DNA from: Callorhinus ursinus
Lineage: Eukaryota > Chordata > Mammalia > Carnivora > Otariidae
Assembly (NCBI RefSeq): GCF_003265705.1
Contig: NW_020312785.1
Coordinates: forward strand, 23,973,102-24,037,101
Length of the DNA stretch: 64,000 bases
Reading direction: 5' to 3'
Shown here: positions 35,324-47,345 of the stretch, one piece after another
Layout: each line of letters opens with the position of its first letter
Numbering within the stretch: the first letter of the stretch is position 1
Translations under genes and position numbers: made by a program
Notes under the pieces: generated by a model
What the model saw: the letters and a program-made list of their open reading frames with translations, nothing else
Databases searched by the model: none
Told to the model about the DNA's origin: nothing

Positions 35324-35754
35324 TTGACCAGTACAGTCTTACCCAGATATTCCTATGAATTTGTGAGTGAAAGGGCCCAAATCCATTTCATTTGATGCTA
35401 TAGTTATCAAGAACAAGATAAGTAAAGGGCTGTTTGTCATGATAGACCAAGAATTGTCCAATTGTACAGGATATTTATATAGAATAATGTCTAAGTTTCC
35501 CAAATACAAATTAACCCAACCTATAATCCATAAACTATGATTATTTAGCAGGTTTTCTGAGAATACATTTTTTTCAAAAGGTTGGTTGCTGCCACTCTGG
35601 CCATTTATTTTTCCCTCATCCAGTAGTCTCTCTACATTTTTTCAGTTGGTGGTGTTAAGCACTAATTTTTGTGTAGCCAAACAGGTAGGCTTGGATTCAG
35701 TTCAGAAATGGTTATTAAGTAACTTGTATCAGCACCTAATTGTAGCTTCATAGA
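35324..35754. other. Unique non-coding DNA
   Basis: No gene or repeat recognised. Confidence 0.55.
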
Positions 35755-36465
35755 AAATGCCTTGGGGGTCAAAAGACCTGAGTCTCTCTCTCTTTTTTTT
35801 AAATTTTATTATGTTATGTTAGTCACCATACAATACATCATTTGTTTTTGATGTGGTGATCCATGATCCGTTGTTTTCATACAACATCCAGTGCTCCATG
35901 CAGTACGTGCCCTCCTTAATACCCATCACCGGGCTAACCCATCCCCCCACCCCCCTCTCCTCTAAAACGCTGTTTGTTTCTCAGAGTCCATAGTCTCTCA
36001 TGGTTCATCTCTCCCTCCAATTTCCGCCCCCTCCATTTTTCCCTTCCTTCTAATGTCCTCTCTGCTATTCCTTATGTTCCACAAATAAGTGAAACCATAT
36101 GATAATTGACTTTCTCTGCTTGATTTATTTCACTTAGCATAATCTCCTCCAGTCCCATCCATGTTGGTGTAAAAGTTGGGTATTCATCCTTTCTGATGGC
36201 TGGGTAATATTCCATTGTGTATATGGACCACATCTTCTTTATCCGTTCATCTGTTGAAGGGCATCTCGGCTCTTCCCACAGTTTGGCTATTGTGGACATT
36301 GCTGCTGAGGCTCATTCTTAATGCTACCACTAAATAACTGTGTGATTTTATGCAAGTTGCTTAACCCCCCCTGGACCTCTGTTTCCTAACTTGAAAACAA
36401 AGATGGCTGGGTTAGATAATCTTCTTGAGGTTTCTTTTATCTTCAACTTTCTGATCATTCAGTTC
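35755..36465 (+). repeat. MIR SINE split by an L1 insertion
   Basis: The 5' part (GGGTCAAAAGACCTGAGTC, up to 35786) and the 3' part (CTAAATAACTGTGTGATTTT, GCAAGTTGCTTAACC, 36305-36465) are collinear with the MIR consensus. Between them lies the L1 at 35787-36304. Confidence 0.7.
35787..36304 (-). mobile_element. 5'-truncated LINE-1 with an open ORF2 C-terminus
   Basis: On the minus strand 36299-36072 is an unbroken 75-codon frame matching the C-terminal end of mammalian L1 ORF2 (motifs MWSIYTMEYYPAI and the terminal MVSLICGT). It is followed by the carnivore L1 3' UTR ending in GTGACTAACATAACATAATA and an A-rich tail. CTGAGTCTC (35778-35786) and CTGAGGCTC (36305-36313) are a probable target duplication with one mismatch. 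The remnant lacks the endonuclease and reverse transcriptase domains, so it cannot be active. Confidence 0.88.
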
Positions 36466-36488
36466 TAAAATTGATTTTAGCTAAGGTT

Positions 36489-36712
36489 AAGAATTTTCTA
36501 TAGTGGGGTGCCTGGGTGGCTTAGTTGGTTAAACGACTGCCTTCGGCTCAGGTCATGATCCTGGAGTCCCTGGATTGAGTCCCGCATCGGGCTCCCTGCT
36601 CCGCAGGGAGTCTGCTTTGCCCTCTGGCCCTACCCCCTCTCATGTGCTCTCTCTCTCTCATTCTCTCTCTCTCAAATAAATAAATAAAATCTTAAAAAAA
36701 GAATTTTCTATA
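36489..36712 (+). mobile_element. CAN-SINE with 14-bp target-site duplication
   Basis: The insert 36503-36698 is flanked by exact AAGAATTTTCTATA (36489-36502 and 36699-36712). Head GGGGTGCCTGGGTGGCTTAG, body of the 11633 subtype, end AAATAAATAAATAAAATC. Confidence 0.96.
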
Positions 36713-36943
36713 ATATATCAAAAATAATTAGGACAGGAAGATTTGGGTTTTTGTTTATAGTTGCTTTAAAAGCACTTAATAAATAAAAATTCTGCTCTAA
36801 AGTAATGAAGAAGCTACAATATATAATACTGACAAAAAGTACACAGTTATTACATTTCCCTTAAGGTAGTTGAAAAAAAGAGTTCAATGTTGACTTAATA
36901 TACTATATTTAAAGATGCCTAGGAGAGGAACAAATCTACATCC

Positions 36944-37171
36944 GCTGTTCTTTTTCTTTTTCTTTTTTTTTTTAATATTTTATTTATTTATTTGACACAG
37001 AGAGAGAGCGAGAGCAGGAACACAAGCAGGGGGAGTGGGAGAGGGAGAAGCAGGCTTCCCACTGAGCAGGGAGCCCGATGTGGGACTAGATCCCAGGACC
37101 CTGGGATCATGACCTGAGCTGAAGGCAGACCCTTAACGACTGAGCCACCCAGTCGCCCTGCTGTTATTTTT
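36944..37171 (-). mobile_element. CAN-SINE, antisense
   Basis: Minus-strand head AGGGCGACTGGGTGGCTCAG. The body has CAGGCTTCCCACTGAGCAGG. Flanks GCTGTTCTTTTT (36944-36955) and GCTGTTATTTTT (37160-37171) form a probable duplication. It faces the SINE at 36503 in opposite orientation, about 260 bp away. Confidence 0.93.
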
Positions 37172-38648
37172 CAATTGCTAGTTTTTTGGGAGGGGAAAAA
37201 GGTGTTAAATTTTACCTGTGGGATGGGTATACAAAGTTATATAAAGATTAAATGAAGTTGATGCCATCATAGACATCCATAAAAAAGTATACAAGTGAAA
37301 TCTGACATAATTATTATACTACAGTTGCATACCAAAAAAGTAAATGAAAGCATGCAAAGGCCCTTTAATGGGCATGTTAACTTGTACCATGTAAATGTGA
37401 ATCTTTAGCTATCTCCTATTCCATTGTGTATGCTAACAGGATTAGCTAGTATTAGTCCCCCATCCACAAGAAGTGTGATATGCAGTGTGACCTGTAAATC
37501 TCTCCTGGGACTCAAAAGGGCTAAGTTGAACCATGCATGATTTCAAAGCAATTCTCAGCACAATTATCTGCTTGACCTGCAAGATGAACAAGCATATCAT
37601 TTAATTAATTGCCAAGCTCTTGTGAACAGTGCTGTTCATTTTTTCTAGTAATCGCATGATGATATGCCCTTGCTGATTCTTATGGGAATGACCAGAATTG
37701 CACATTAACTGGTCTGATGGCCACTTTCCACTTTCCTATCAAACACGACTTTCAATCTTGACATGAATGATTCTTTTATAGGAGCCCATAAAGGCATCCA
37801 ACAGACAGTGTTAACAGCAGCTATTTCTTTAGAGCAGCAATAAATATTTTTGGATCACCTAACGTCCTAATACAAAAACATTTCCTTCTCCACTTATTTA
37901 TGTGGTACAAAGGTAAGCCATATCTTTAAAATTGTAAAAGTAGTTAGCAATTTAAAAGCTAGTCGTATCTGTGGTATAGTGAAGACTAATCTAGAAAGAA
38001 TAGAAATGATGAAACAAATATATTCATTTATTCAGCTCGAATACAGTGAAAAATTTCAATTTCATGTGGGTGTGTAGTGAGAGAAGGGAAAGGAGTGGAT
38101 ACCCTTCTGTTATCAGAGAAAATAGAACTTAAATCTTGCAATGAAATTATTCTGATGTAAAAATTCCAATCTGTTATTATATGCATTTATTCTGCATGCT
38201 CAGTTAGGAATTTATTTTATGAACAAGCAAAGGAACAATAGCTAGGTAGAGCAAGAAGAAAAAAAATCCCCAAAATATTTGGCCCTAGAGTTTGTCTACT
38301 GGTTTCTCCTTTCTCCTCTCTCTCCCCCCCCTTCTCTGTCTCTGTCTCTTTGTGTCACTCACTCACTCACTCACTCATTTTCTTAGTGTTAGTGTCTGTT
38401 TGCCAGCTTGAGTTTCTGCTGCTTTTGCAACAGAATCTAAATGAGATCAGATTCTAAAGTATAGGAAATAAACAAAAAACCCAATGAGTTAAATAGTTGA
38501 AATTGTCACTTCTACTTCTAATTCATTGCGATAGTCAATTATTTATCACCCAAATTTCCTGACACAGCACAAAGAGATGAAGTCAATGACACAGTGTGTG
38601 GGAGCACTCTTGAAGCCAATGGGCAGAAGATGTAGTTCTAATCGCAAT

Positions 38649-38690
<42 letters not shown>

Positions 38691-38911
38691 CTCCCTAAGA
38701 AGCTGGTTGATAAGGGCCCACCTTTATGTTATGGAGTAAGATTGGCTATGATCTATTCTTAATGCTACCATTGAATAACTGAATTAGTTGCTAAATAAAT
38801 CATGATAAAAAATAGTTTCCTTTGCCTCCTTATGCGAAAAATCTTTAGGTAAAACTAAGTAACTGACCAATATTTTCAAACAGGTTTTCTCAGGTTTTCT
38901 TCACTGTAGAT
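37172..38911. other. Unique DNA with CACT and TG microsatellites and a candidate conserved block
   Basis: No interspersed repeat is recognised. It contains a CACT run (38356-38378) and a pure TG run of about 20 units (38650-38689). The 37480-37900 part looks non-repetitive and holds homeodomain-type words such as ATTTAATTAATTGCC, discussed under findings. Confidence 0.5.
38650..38689. repeat. (TG)n microsatellite
   Basis: About 20 pure TG units. The valine/cysteine-rich frame at 38577-38762 runs through it. Confidence 0.95.
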
Positions 38912-39129
38912 CAGGATTTCTTAACCTCAGCACTGCTGACATTATGCACTAGATAATTCTTTGTAGGGGTGTGGTCTGCCAATCGTAGGGTGTGTAGCAT
39001 AATTCCTGGTTTCCACCCACGAAATGCCAGTAGTAACCCTGTGAGTGGCAACAACCCAAAAGTGCCTTCAGACATTACCAAATGTCCCTGGGGAGATGGG
39101 GGCAAAATCCCCCTGACTTGAGAACCATA
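38912..39129 (-). mobile_element. MER20 DNA transposon (hAT-Charlie)
   Basis: The plus strand reads the reverse complement of MER20: GGATTTCTTAACCTCAGCAC, AGATAATTCTTTGTAGGGG, CCACGAAATGCCAGTAGTAA, CAGACATTACCAAATGTCCC, and an AACCAT end. Nearly full length at about 218 bp. A non-autonomous element with no coding capacity. The frame at 38911-39105 overlaps it. Confidence 0.88.
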
Positions 39130-40309
39130 ACTTCGAGTTAACGTTCTGAATTGAGAAACTTAGGTCAACCTCCCCCATTCCTAACACACACCCAAACACA
39201 CACAATTATGGAAGGGAAGGAATGTTTTCTCTTCCAGGGAGAGCAAATAGTAATGTCCTCCAGACAAGGAGGAGATAATCAGTAAGAAGAGAAAAAAAAA
39301 GTAATACCCAGTTCCAAGTACATTATATACATCATCATTTTAAATCATTCCCAGAATGTGGGTACCCCTGGGATGGAGAGAGAGGGAGAACCTGGGTCAG
39401 TAATTGAAGAAAACACACTTTTATAGAAAATTATATGATATTTTGACACTGATGAGAAGCAGACCCAGTTCTTTTTTCAAGTTTTAACTCAGAATGAGCC
39501 CATCCAAAGGGGACATACTGTCACATTTAATGCATCTGTTTAACATACTCAAATAGCTTGCTTAACTATTCTAAATTAGTCAATTATTTTTCTTAAATGA
39601 TCATAGTTTTATGGATCCTAGTTCAAAGCCTAGTGTCTGGGTGAATTCACTTAATTTTTAAAAAGTATAATTAAGCTGAAGAATAGCTTTTTCAGTTCCA
39701 AGTAATAATGAAGAATTTGTCATCATACCCTTTCACATCTAAAGCAAAAGATAAAAGTCTGAATGAAGGGAAGAAAAACAAATTGCTACTTCCTAATTTT
39801 TAAAGCAACCTGTCCAAGCTGGCACAAATAACTATAAGGACTCATTAAAAATTCAGATAAACATTAATAGATCTTGCCATTACTTTAATTATGTTAATTT
39901 AATTATATTTTTGTGGAATTAAGAAGGTATCTCTCTGAATTTAGGACACAGGTAGAAAATGTACTTTTGGATATATACTAATAATGTTCAAATGGATAGA
40001 ATTTTATACATTAAGTTCAGTTTTGTTATATTCAAAACATCTTGTTTATAAAATGGAGGCTTACAACAATTCTGGGGCATTCAATAATGTAGGAAATAGT
40101 TCTTAAATGGAGTTTGAGTCTACAATGAATGTACTGTGACCCGTTGCCTTCCTCACAAATTCTTTTCTTCACTCTACTCATCCTGTTTCTATGACATCAA
40201 CTTCTCTTTTTATCTCTTTTATCCTATCATAGATATCATCTTCTTTTCCAATTGTTACTGTTTTTTGCCTCTGCTTTCCCAGGCAAAACCAAAGAAATAC
40301 TGCATGTGT
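39130..40309. other. Unique non-coding DNA
   Basis: No repeat or gene recognised. The 76-codon frame at 40136-40366 shows no family. Confidence 0.55.
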
Positions 40310-40450
40310 GATGTCAATGGAAAGAACACAGTTTCTAAAATCAGATATGTGAAGTTGGCCAGTTAATTAATTTCCTGGAGTCTCAGTTTTTTTCATGTGT
40401 TAAGTGCAGTTACCTCATATGATTAGGATATTTTCGGTTAATCAGTAGAC
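40310..40450 (+). repeat. Possible MIR fragment
   Basis: TGTGAAGTTGGCCAGTTAAT, TAATTTCCTGGAGTCTCAG and GTTACCTCATATGATTAGG follow MIR order weakly. Confidence 0.45.
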
Positions 40451-42925
40451 TCCCCATAAAGTGTAAATATTCTACACTAGGCTGAAAATTTAAGAACTAT
40501 TTTGTCTCTTTGGGAAAAGGGTATTATAGTATACATACTTTTATACACTATATAAAATATTGAGGAAATCTAATAAAACATAAAATGCCTCTCATTATAA
40601 ATCTAGGGACAGGTACCATTTACTATGGATCTTAATTCTCTCCTTTCTATCATTTTTCTGTCTCTTAAAATGATTGTATCTGTGGATTGTAAAAGGCCTA
40701 AAAAGAAAGAATAAAAAAGGACCATAAGGACCTGTTCTCATTTGTTTATTATCAGAATAATCCTTAGATTTTCTAAAAATTTGTTGAGTACTAAAATTTA
40801 TTGTTTCAAAACACAAAAAGGTTATATTCTACATTTGAATGAAGTTACTATAATATGTATTGCACATGTCTGGTGAATAATTTAAAATATCCTAGCTAAA
40901 CTCCTTATTTTGTTAAAAAATGAGAAATGTGTTTAGATCAGATAGGATTTTTCTAAGCCTTGGAAGCTGTTGCTGTTAGCTAGATTTTCCTTCTGGTATT
41001 CAGTATGTCAGAGCTATTATCTGTCAACAGACTGTTACAGGAATTAGTGACCAAACCACTCAGAGACATTTTATACAAATGGCATAAATTGAGCCTAAGT
41101 TCTCCTATGGGTCCTGAATGAAAGAGGGACAAAGAAATTTGGAAGCAGATTATCTTTTTCATACCTGCCTTCTGACGTTCCTGCTCAATTTTGCTCAAAA
41201 GCCAAGTTTCTTTAAACTTGAAATCCATTTCCCTTGGATAGCACACACTTAGGAACCAGGAAGCAAGGGACACAAAAGGAACAATGAATACCAGAGGATC
41301 AGAGAACATTTAACAGAACCGTGGAAAAATATATTTCTAAAACATCTGAATTGTATCTGAAAAATGTAGGTTTCCCTCCTCTCTCTCTCTCTCTAACTTT
41401 TCCTTTAACATTGCAGTCACTGTTGATGAACAACAGTATCAATCTTATTCCAGTAAAAGCCAGAAGGAAATTGTCCAGCTGCATTCTCAGTCTCTCCATA
41501 TGCAAATATAAAAAAAATCTGATCTATCGCCTGATACTTGAGACCCAAAGGCAGCAATAGGATTATTCTGGGACCAATTCCCTTCCCTGAATGACTTCAA
41601 TGAGTACGAATATGCATTAACATCAGCAGGTCAAATGACTGATGGCATGGGACTCATCCATATTTATCTTCCCAGGATTGGACAGACATCCTATTGATTC
41701 GTACAGGTCATTACACAACATGTTAACAATCCAGTACCATCCAGTTCAAAAGGAAATTTGAAATTAGTGATGGATCTTCCTGCAGGTCTGTGCCTAGGGC
41801 ACAAGATGGGTAGTCAAGCATTACTCTATTTGACATCACTACACTCTTCCCTCATTTAATGTCAGTCAGCCCTACACAGAAGATGCTAAAAGATGGGAAA
41901 CACAGAGCTTGTCTAGTTAAAGGAACATTTTAAAGACTGTAAGCTGCTCATATAGCCAATGTTTTCTTGATAGAAAATCATTTCTGGGAAAACTCAAATA
42001 TATATATATATATATGCCTTCACAGCAATTTGTGTATGCACACGTATGCACAAAAACACACACACCTAAAATAATGTTAATATATTTACTACATATAAAA
42101 GATGTTTAAAAATAACCTTGTTTTGTCTTAGGAAAAATATGTGTATAAGTGTATCTTACCCATATATTATATGTATGTATTTATATGTATAAGAAAAGAG
42201 TTTTACTAAGGTTCATTTTAAAAAGAAAACAGGCAAAATGAAAGATAAAAACAAAATCTAGATGAAAAATCAATTTAAAAAATCAGGATTAGTCATTGTG
42301 ATTAGCAGGTTTGAAGACTGCACTCAGTAGACATAGAAAAAAAAGGTCTTGACTATTTTTTTCAACCAAAAAAGTTTTAAAAACACCAAAATATATCCTC
42401 TATTTAATCAAGCAGAATCTTAACTACTTTATGAGAGGGATGTTGGGAAGTTATAACAGTGGAATAGAGCCCTGCTTTCTTCAACTATCCTCATGTATTC
42501 AAAGTTCCTGTAGCTAGATTTTTGCAGTTGCAGAAACTGGCAGTTAATCTAAGTCTGGTCCTTGATGTGCCCAGAGGCGCTCAGCTGCAAAGTTAGCCTC
42601 ATGCAGGGTAACTGCACTTTGTTTCATTTGGTTTGAAAATTAAACCAAAAGGAAACTATTCAGTGGGCTATTTGATAGGGAATTAAGTTCTCAAATGACA
42701 TTAAAATCATCTTGTAATCCGGAGGTGATTCTGAAATAAAGAGCCCACTTTAAAATGCTCATAGCACAATTTATTCATCTGCATGTGTGCTGGACCCTCT
42801 AACCCTGAAGGGCCCCCCCCACATTTGTTCCAACAATGTATTCATTGATCCAAATATTTTTGTAACTACTCTTTTGGAATGGTCCTCAGACCCCATTGCC
42901 TTTCTATGCCTATTAATTCATGTAT
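40451..42925. other. Long unique AT-rich stretch
   Basis: About 2.5 kb with no recognised gene or interspersed repeat. A TC run lies near 41376-41393 and a TA run at 41997-42016. The overlapping frames at 40980-41560 on both strands have no family signature. Confidence 0.55.
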
Positions 42926-43320
42926 GAATTCATTCAGCAATTATTTATTCAGCAAGTATTTATTGAATCCGGCTATGTTTCAGATATGATTCTAGCTGCT
43001 AGTGAGAGATCTCTGAGTAAACGAGATGGACAAAAAGCCTGCCCTCCAGGACTTTGGATGTTAGTGTGAGAAGAGAGACGCAAAAATATATAAGAAAATC
43101 ACAGGGGCTGGCAGAGGACGGAAAGTGACACAGAGAAAATAAGCTGGGGAGGGGAGATGGACAACTTAGATGAAAAGAAGAGCTTTCTGTAGAAATTCCA
43201 TGGCAAGGGTGTCATTTGAGCAAAGATCTAAAGATGGTGAGGAAAAGAGTCATGTAGGTATCTTAGGAAAGAACATTCCAGACAGAAGGAATAGCATATG
43301 CAAAAGTGTCCTTTGTGGGA
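42926..43320 (-). repeat. L2 LINE 3' end, antisense
   Basis: AGCAAGTATTTATTGAATCC, TTTCAGATATGATTCTAGCTG, 'gcctgccctccaggactttgg', TCATTTGAGCAAAGATC and 'ttccagacagaaggaatagc' are the reverse complement of the L2 3' terminus and 3' UTR. Confidence 0.72.
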
Positions 43321-43679
43321 CTTTCTTGAGGTAAATTGAATGTGGAAATAGAAACCAAATTTAATTATTATTTTGGAGGGTAACAAAAAATATAAATCCC
43401 AATCAAACACTGTAGGTCAGAATTTTGTTCTAAGGCAGTTGCTAATTGCTGGGCTTCACTTTTTCTTCAGTGCCTAGAAGCTCTCTCTGCCACCAGTCCT
43501 ATGATTTTCTTTGCTGTCACACCCTTTTGCTGTGTGTTTAGAAGCAAAATGTCTGAACTAGAAAATTCCAATTTGCTGTCAACACCTTGATGCTTCCTCC
43601 CCACCTCCCTTGCTTTAGCTGGAACGTGGCTCATCTCTGGAGACACCACTATGCTAGCAGCATTCTCAAGTGCTTTCTA
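43321..43679. other. Unique or unrecognised DNA
   Basis: No clear repeat. The frames at 43228-43410 and 43467-43649 (minus) have no family. Confidence 0.5.
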
Positions 43680-44233
43680 TTTATTTTCTCATAATCTCAA
43701 TATTTCCTAGGCTGGCTATCGGTTGATTCCTCCACCTTTACCGTTTCCAAACCACTACTTCTCTGCCCTCTTGTTAAAAGCAAACAAGGCAAAAATAAAA
43801 CAAAACTCTTCTTCCTGCTTCTAATAGGTCATGCTCTCCTCTCACTGGCTGCCATCCAGCCTGTTGTTGCCCTTTATTAATTAACATCTCTGGCAATGGC
43901 CCCCAGACTTCCCTGAATCACCAGTGGTGCTCACCATCAAGGCTGTTTTCAATATGCACCCTGATCTCTCAGATCCTTGATCTCCCCATTGGGGGAGAAT
44001 TTCTCCTGTCTTACCTCTCAGTCATACTCTCTCAATGTCACATGAAGGTACTTAGTCAGCATCACCTGCCACTGCTCCACATCTAAAATCACAAATTCAA
44101 GCACAACCTCCTCTTCCTACAGTTTGCTTGTAAGATGAGTGATATTTTAACCTCATCAAAATCTCTAGAACACAGCCTCCTTCCCCTCATTAAGACCACC
44201 ATTTCTACCCTTCAGTCACTTCTCTTAATATTT

Positions 44234-44321
44234 AGCATAGATTTTTTTCTTTTCTTTTCTTTTCTTTTCCCTTTTCTTCCTTCCTTCCTTCCTTCCTTCC
44301 TTCCTTCCTTTTTCTTTCTTT

Positions 44322-44400
<79 letters not shown>

Positions 44401-44617
44401 CCTTCTCTCTTTCTTAGAGAGAGAGATTGAGCGGGGGCGGGGGAGGGACAGAGAGAGAAGGAGAGAGAGGGCGAGAGAGAACCTTATGCAGGTTCCATGC
44501 TCAGCATGGAGCCCAATGAGACACTTGATCCCACAACCCTGAGACCATGACCTGAGCTGAAATCAAGAGTTGGACACTTAACCAACTTAACCACCCAGGT
44601 GTCCCAGCATAGATTTT
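44234..44617 (-). mobile_element. CAN-SINE with long CTTT/CTTC tail and 12-bp target-site duplication
   Basis: Exact repeats AGCATAGATTTT lie at 44234-44245 and 44606-44617. The minus-strand SINE body is at about 44406-44605 and its tail is a roughly 155-bp compound CTTTT/CTTC/CTTT microsatellite (44246-44400). The 135-codon frame at 44135-44542 is a product of the microsatellite. Confidence 0.93.
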
Positions 44618-44778
44618 CTGACCATTTATTTCAATAATTCTCCTGGAACATCCAAACTCCTTTGTCTTTTTGTTAAACCTGCCTTGAAAAAAAAACAATC
44701 CTACATAGACTACTTTGTTCAGCTTCCTCGAATAGCCATCTAATGCTAAGAAATGTCACACAACAGGACAGACACTCA

Positions 44779-45202
44779 AAATAAATGAATGAGTCTTTTT
44801 CTTAAATTCCCTCTCCTTTTTCCCTTTGCTCATTTGTTTTGTTTAAATTCCACATATAAGTGATGTCATATGATATTTGTGTTTCTCTGACTGACTTATT
44901 TTGCTTAGCATTATACTCCCTAGCTCCACCCACGTCATTGCAAATGGCAGGATTTCATTCTTTTTTATGCCTGAATAATATCCCATTGTATAGAGAACAA
45001 ACTGATGGTTACCAGAGGGGAGGAGGGAGAGGGAATGGGCTAAGTAGGTGTTGGGGATTAAGGAGGACACTTGTTGTGATGAGCACCAGGTAATGCATGG
45101 GAGTGTTGAATCACTATATTCTGTACCTGAAACTAACACTGCATGTTAACTAACTGGAATTAAAATAAAAATAAAAAATTAAAAAACCAAATAAATGTAT
45201 GA
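44779..45202 (+). mobile_element. 5'-inverted LINE-1 with target-site duplication
   Basis: The insert 44793-45188 is flanked by AAATAAATGAATGA (44779-44792) and AAATAAATGTATGA (45189-45202; one mismatch). Up to about 44990 it is the reverse complement of the L1 ORF2 C-terminus and early 3' UTR; the minus frame 44843-45139 includes an SQSEKHKYHMTSLICGI end. From about 44991 it is sense 3' UTR (TAGAGAACAAACTGATGG ...) to an A-rich tail. This is the same structural class as the copy at 2703. Confidence 0.87.
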
Positions 45203-46530
45203 TCTCCAACCTCAGGAAGCCTGACATGCTGTCCATGGGACAGAGAAATGCTCTCCCTCTCCTGAATGACATGCAAGTCTTCTTTGAGCTCCTGAAAACA
45301 TCTATTTACATTTATATCTTCCCTCTATAAATGATTCCAGTTCCTACCTCATAATTATAATTCATTTTTTTCCACAGGGACTCTTTTGACTTTCTGCTTC
45401 CAAACCTACAACTCCTACATTTGTGTTTCTCCTTACCTTCCTCCCTGCTGTGAGAGCAAAGGGGTTGCTTCTTTTAAGGCCAATTCCATATCCTTCATTT
45501 TAAATCATAAAGTTTTCCCACCTTCTCAAAGGAGTTATACTTTCTGTTATCTTTTCATGAGTCTATATATTCAACATATCTTCTCAACTGATTCTTTCCT
45601 ATGACATTTAAATGTCTTCCAATGGCTATTTTTTTTTTTTTTACTTTAAAGAAAGCAGGATTCAAATCTCTCTCAACTTCACAAACCCCTCCAACTACCA
45701 CCACTGCTATTTCTTCAGTCACTAATTAAAACACTTGTCTGTTGATTCATTTTCCTCACTGTCCGTTTTCCCATGACCACTCAGCCCAGTCTGGAATCTA
45801 CACTTATCACTCCACAGTAGAAGTTCTGGATAAAGTCACCAGTCCCATGATGCTTCCAAAGTCTAAGATTATTTTTCAACACTTAACTTCTTTTCCCTCT
45901 TGGCAATCTTTGACAATGGTGAATACTTCTTAATTCTGTCAAATACTCAGTTCTATCTTTACCGACACAGCCTTTCTGGTCTTACTTCTACCTGTGGGGC
46001 TAATATTTTCTTCCAGTCTCCTTAACAATCTAACCGTCCTCACCACACCCTTTAAGTGGGCATGATTCAAGGCTATGCCGTTGGCTTTTTCTTCACTCTC
46101 TCTGGAGTCATCCGAGGCATCTTCCACATTCAACTTTTCTACTATCACCTTTATACAGGTGATGCCCAGGACCATTTTTTTACTTCAACCCTTCTAACTA
46201 AGCTTCAGATCTATCTATATATATATATATATATTTCTGTATCACTATCCAAATATCTAAGAAGATAGTAGTAGGTCCCAAACTGAACTTTTGACCTTCT
46301 CAACCATAACCTGGCCCTCTCCCTTCTTTGGTTGGCCAGTGAATGACATCACTGAGTCAGATATGCAAACCTGGAGCTTAAGAATTACACCTGGCCCTGC
46401 CCTCCAGCTCACCTCCTATGTTCAATTCATCACAAAATCTCGTCAATTCAACTCTACAAATTGTACTTAAATTCATCCACTTCTCTCTATCTCCACTGTC
46501 AACAGTTTAGTCTAAGCTATCATTATCTTA

Positions 46531-47332
46531 ATTAACTATTTGATCTTATAGGGTGAATTCCATAAGCTCAATCTGGGTGATCTCAAAGAAACAAACAAAT
46601 CAATATAAACTTATAAGTGGATCATTTTAATGAATCAATTAGTAATTAATTAATCTCTTCATTTTACACACTGTGCCATTTCTGCCAGAGAGATTCAGAG
46701 ATATAGGGACTTACTTCTGCTGAGTTTGACACTTCAATTTAGGGGAAACTGTAAATGTGCACAGTTAATAGTTCTATTTCTTAAACTGTGTTTTGATTTC
46801 CTTGAAAGATCAGAATAAATATAGCTTCAACTATTTTGAATACCTCTCTGAAATATCTGGTAAAATTTTCACAGACATTTCCCTTATGTTCAAGTTTTCC
46901 TTCAGATTTGTTTCTTTCACTACCAGCCTTTCAAGTAATCACTTGTTGGTATGACAGATCTCAGTCTCACTACATTCTTCAAAAATATAAAAGAAAAAAC
47001 ATGCTATAGAAATGTTCAGATTGAAGGAGACTAAAGAGACATGAAAACTAGATGCAATACCTGATCCTGGGCTGAGCCCTGTACTGTTGGTAAAAATACC
47101 ATAGAGGACATTGATGGGTCAGTTGAAAAAAATTAAAATATGGACTAGATAAAAGTGGCTATATCCATGTTAAGTTTACCACAGTAAAGAACTTTCTTGT
47201 AGGTATGTAAGAGAATATTACTATTCTTGGAAATGCAAATCAAGATACTATAAGAAAAAAGGAAAATAGGGTAAGATGTTAACAGATGAATAAAGTTATG
47301 GCTGGTCTTGTAATATACTTTGCAGTATTCCT
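46531..47332. other. Unique non-coding DNA
   Basis: No gene or repeat recognised. Confidence 0.55.
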
Positions 47333-47345
47333 GACTATATTATAC

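Larger units (their letters stand above)
43680..46530 (+). repeat. Decayed L2 LINE in sense with reverse-transcriptase remnant, split by a SINE and an L1
   Basis: The CT-rich plus strand carries a degenerate CR1/L2-clade reverse transcriptase. GCAATCTTTGACAATGGTGA (near 45902) matches the 'AAFDTVDH' block. At 46140-46166 the codons read Y-Y-H-L-Y-T-G-D-A where L2 has Y-H-L-Y-A-D-D-T, so the catalytic box is broken. Stops and frameshifts are frequent. It is interrupted at 44234-44617 (SINE) and 44779-45202 (L1). The 43680-45740 part is assigned mainly by continuity and is less certain. A TA run at 46210-46234 lies inside. Confidence 0.58.

Noticed and set aside
36072..36299. 75-codon intact minus-strand frame as a possible small gene
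   Set aside because: It matches the C-terminal end of L1 ORF2 and continues directly into an L1 3' UTR and tail, so it is a retrotransposon remnant.
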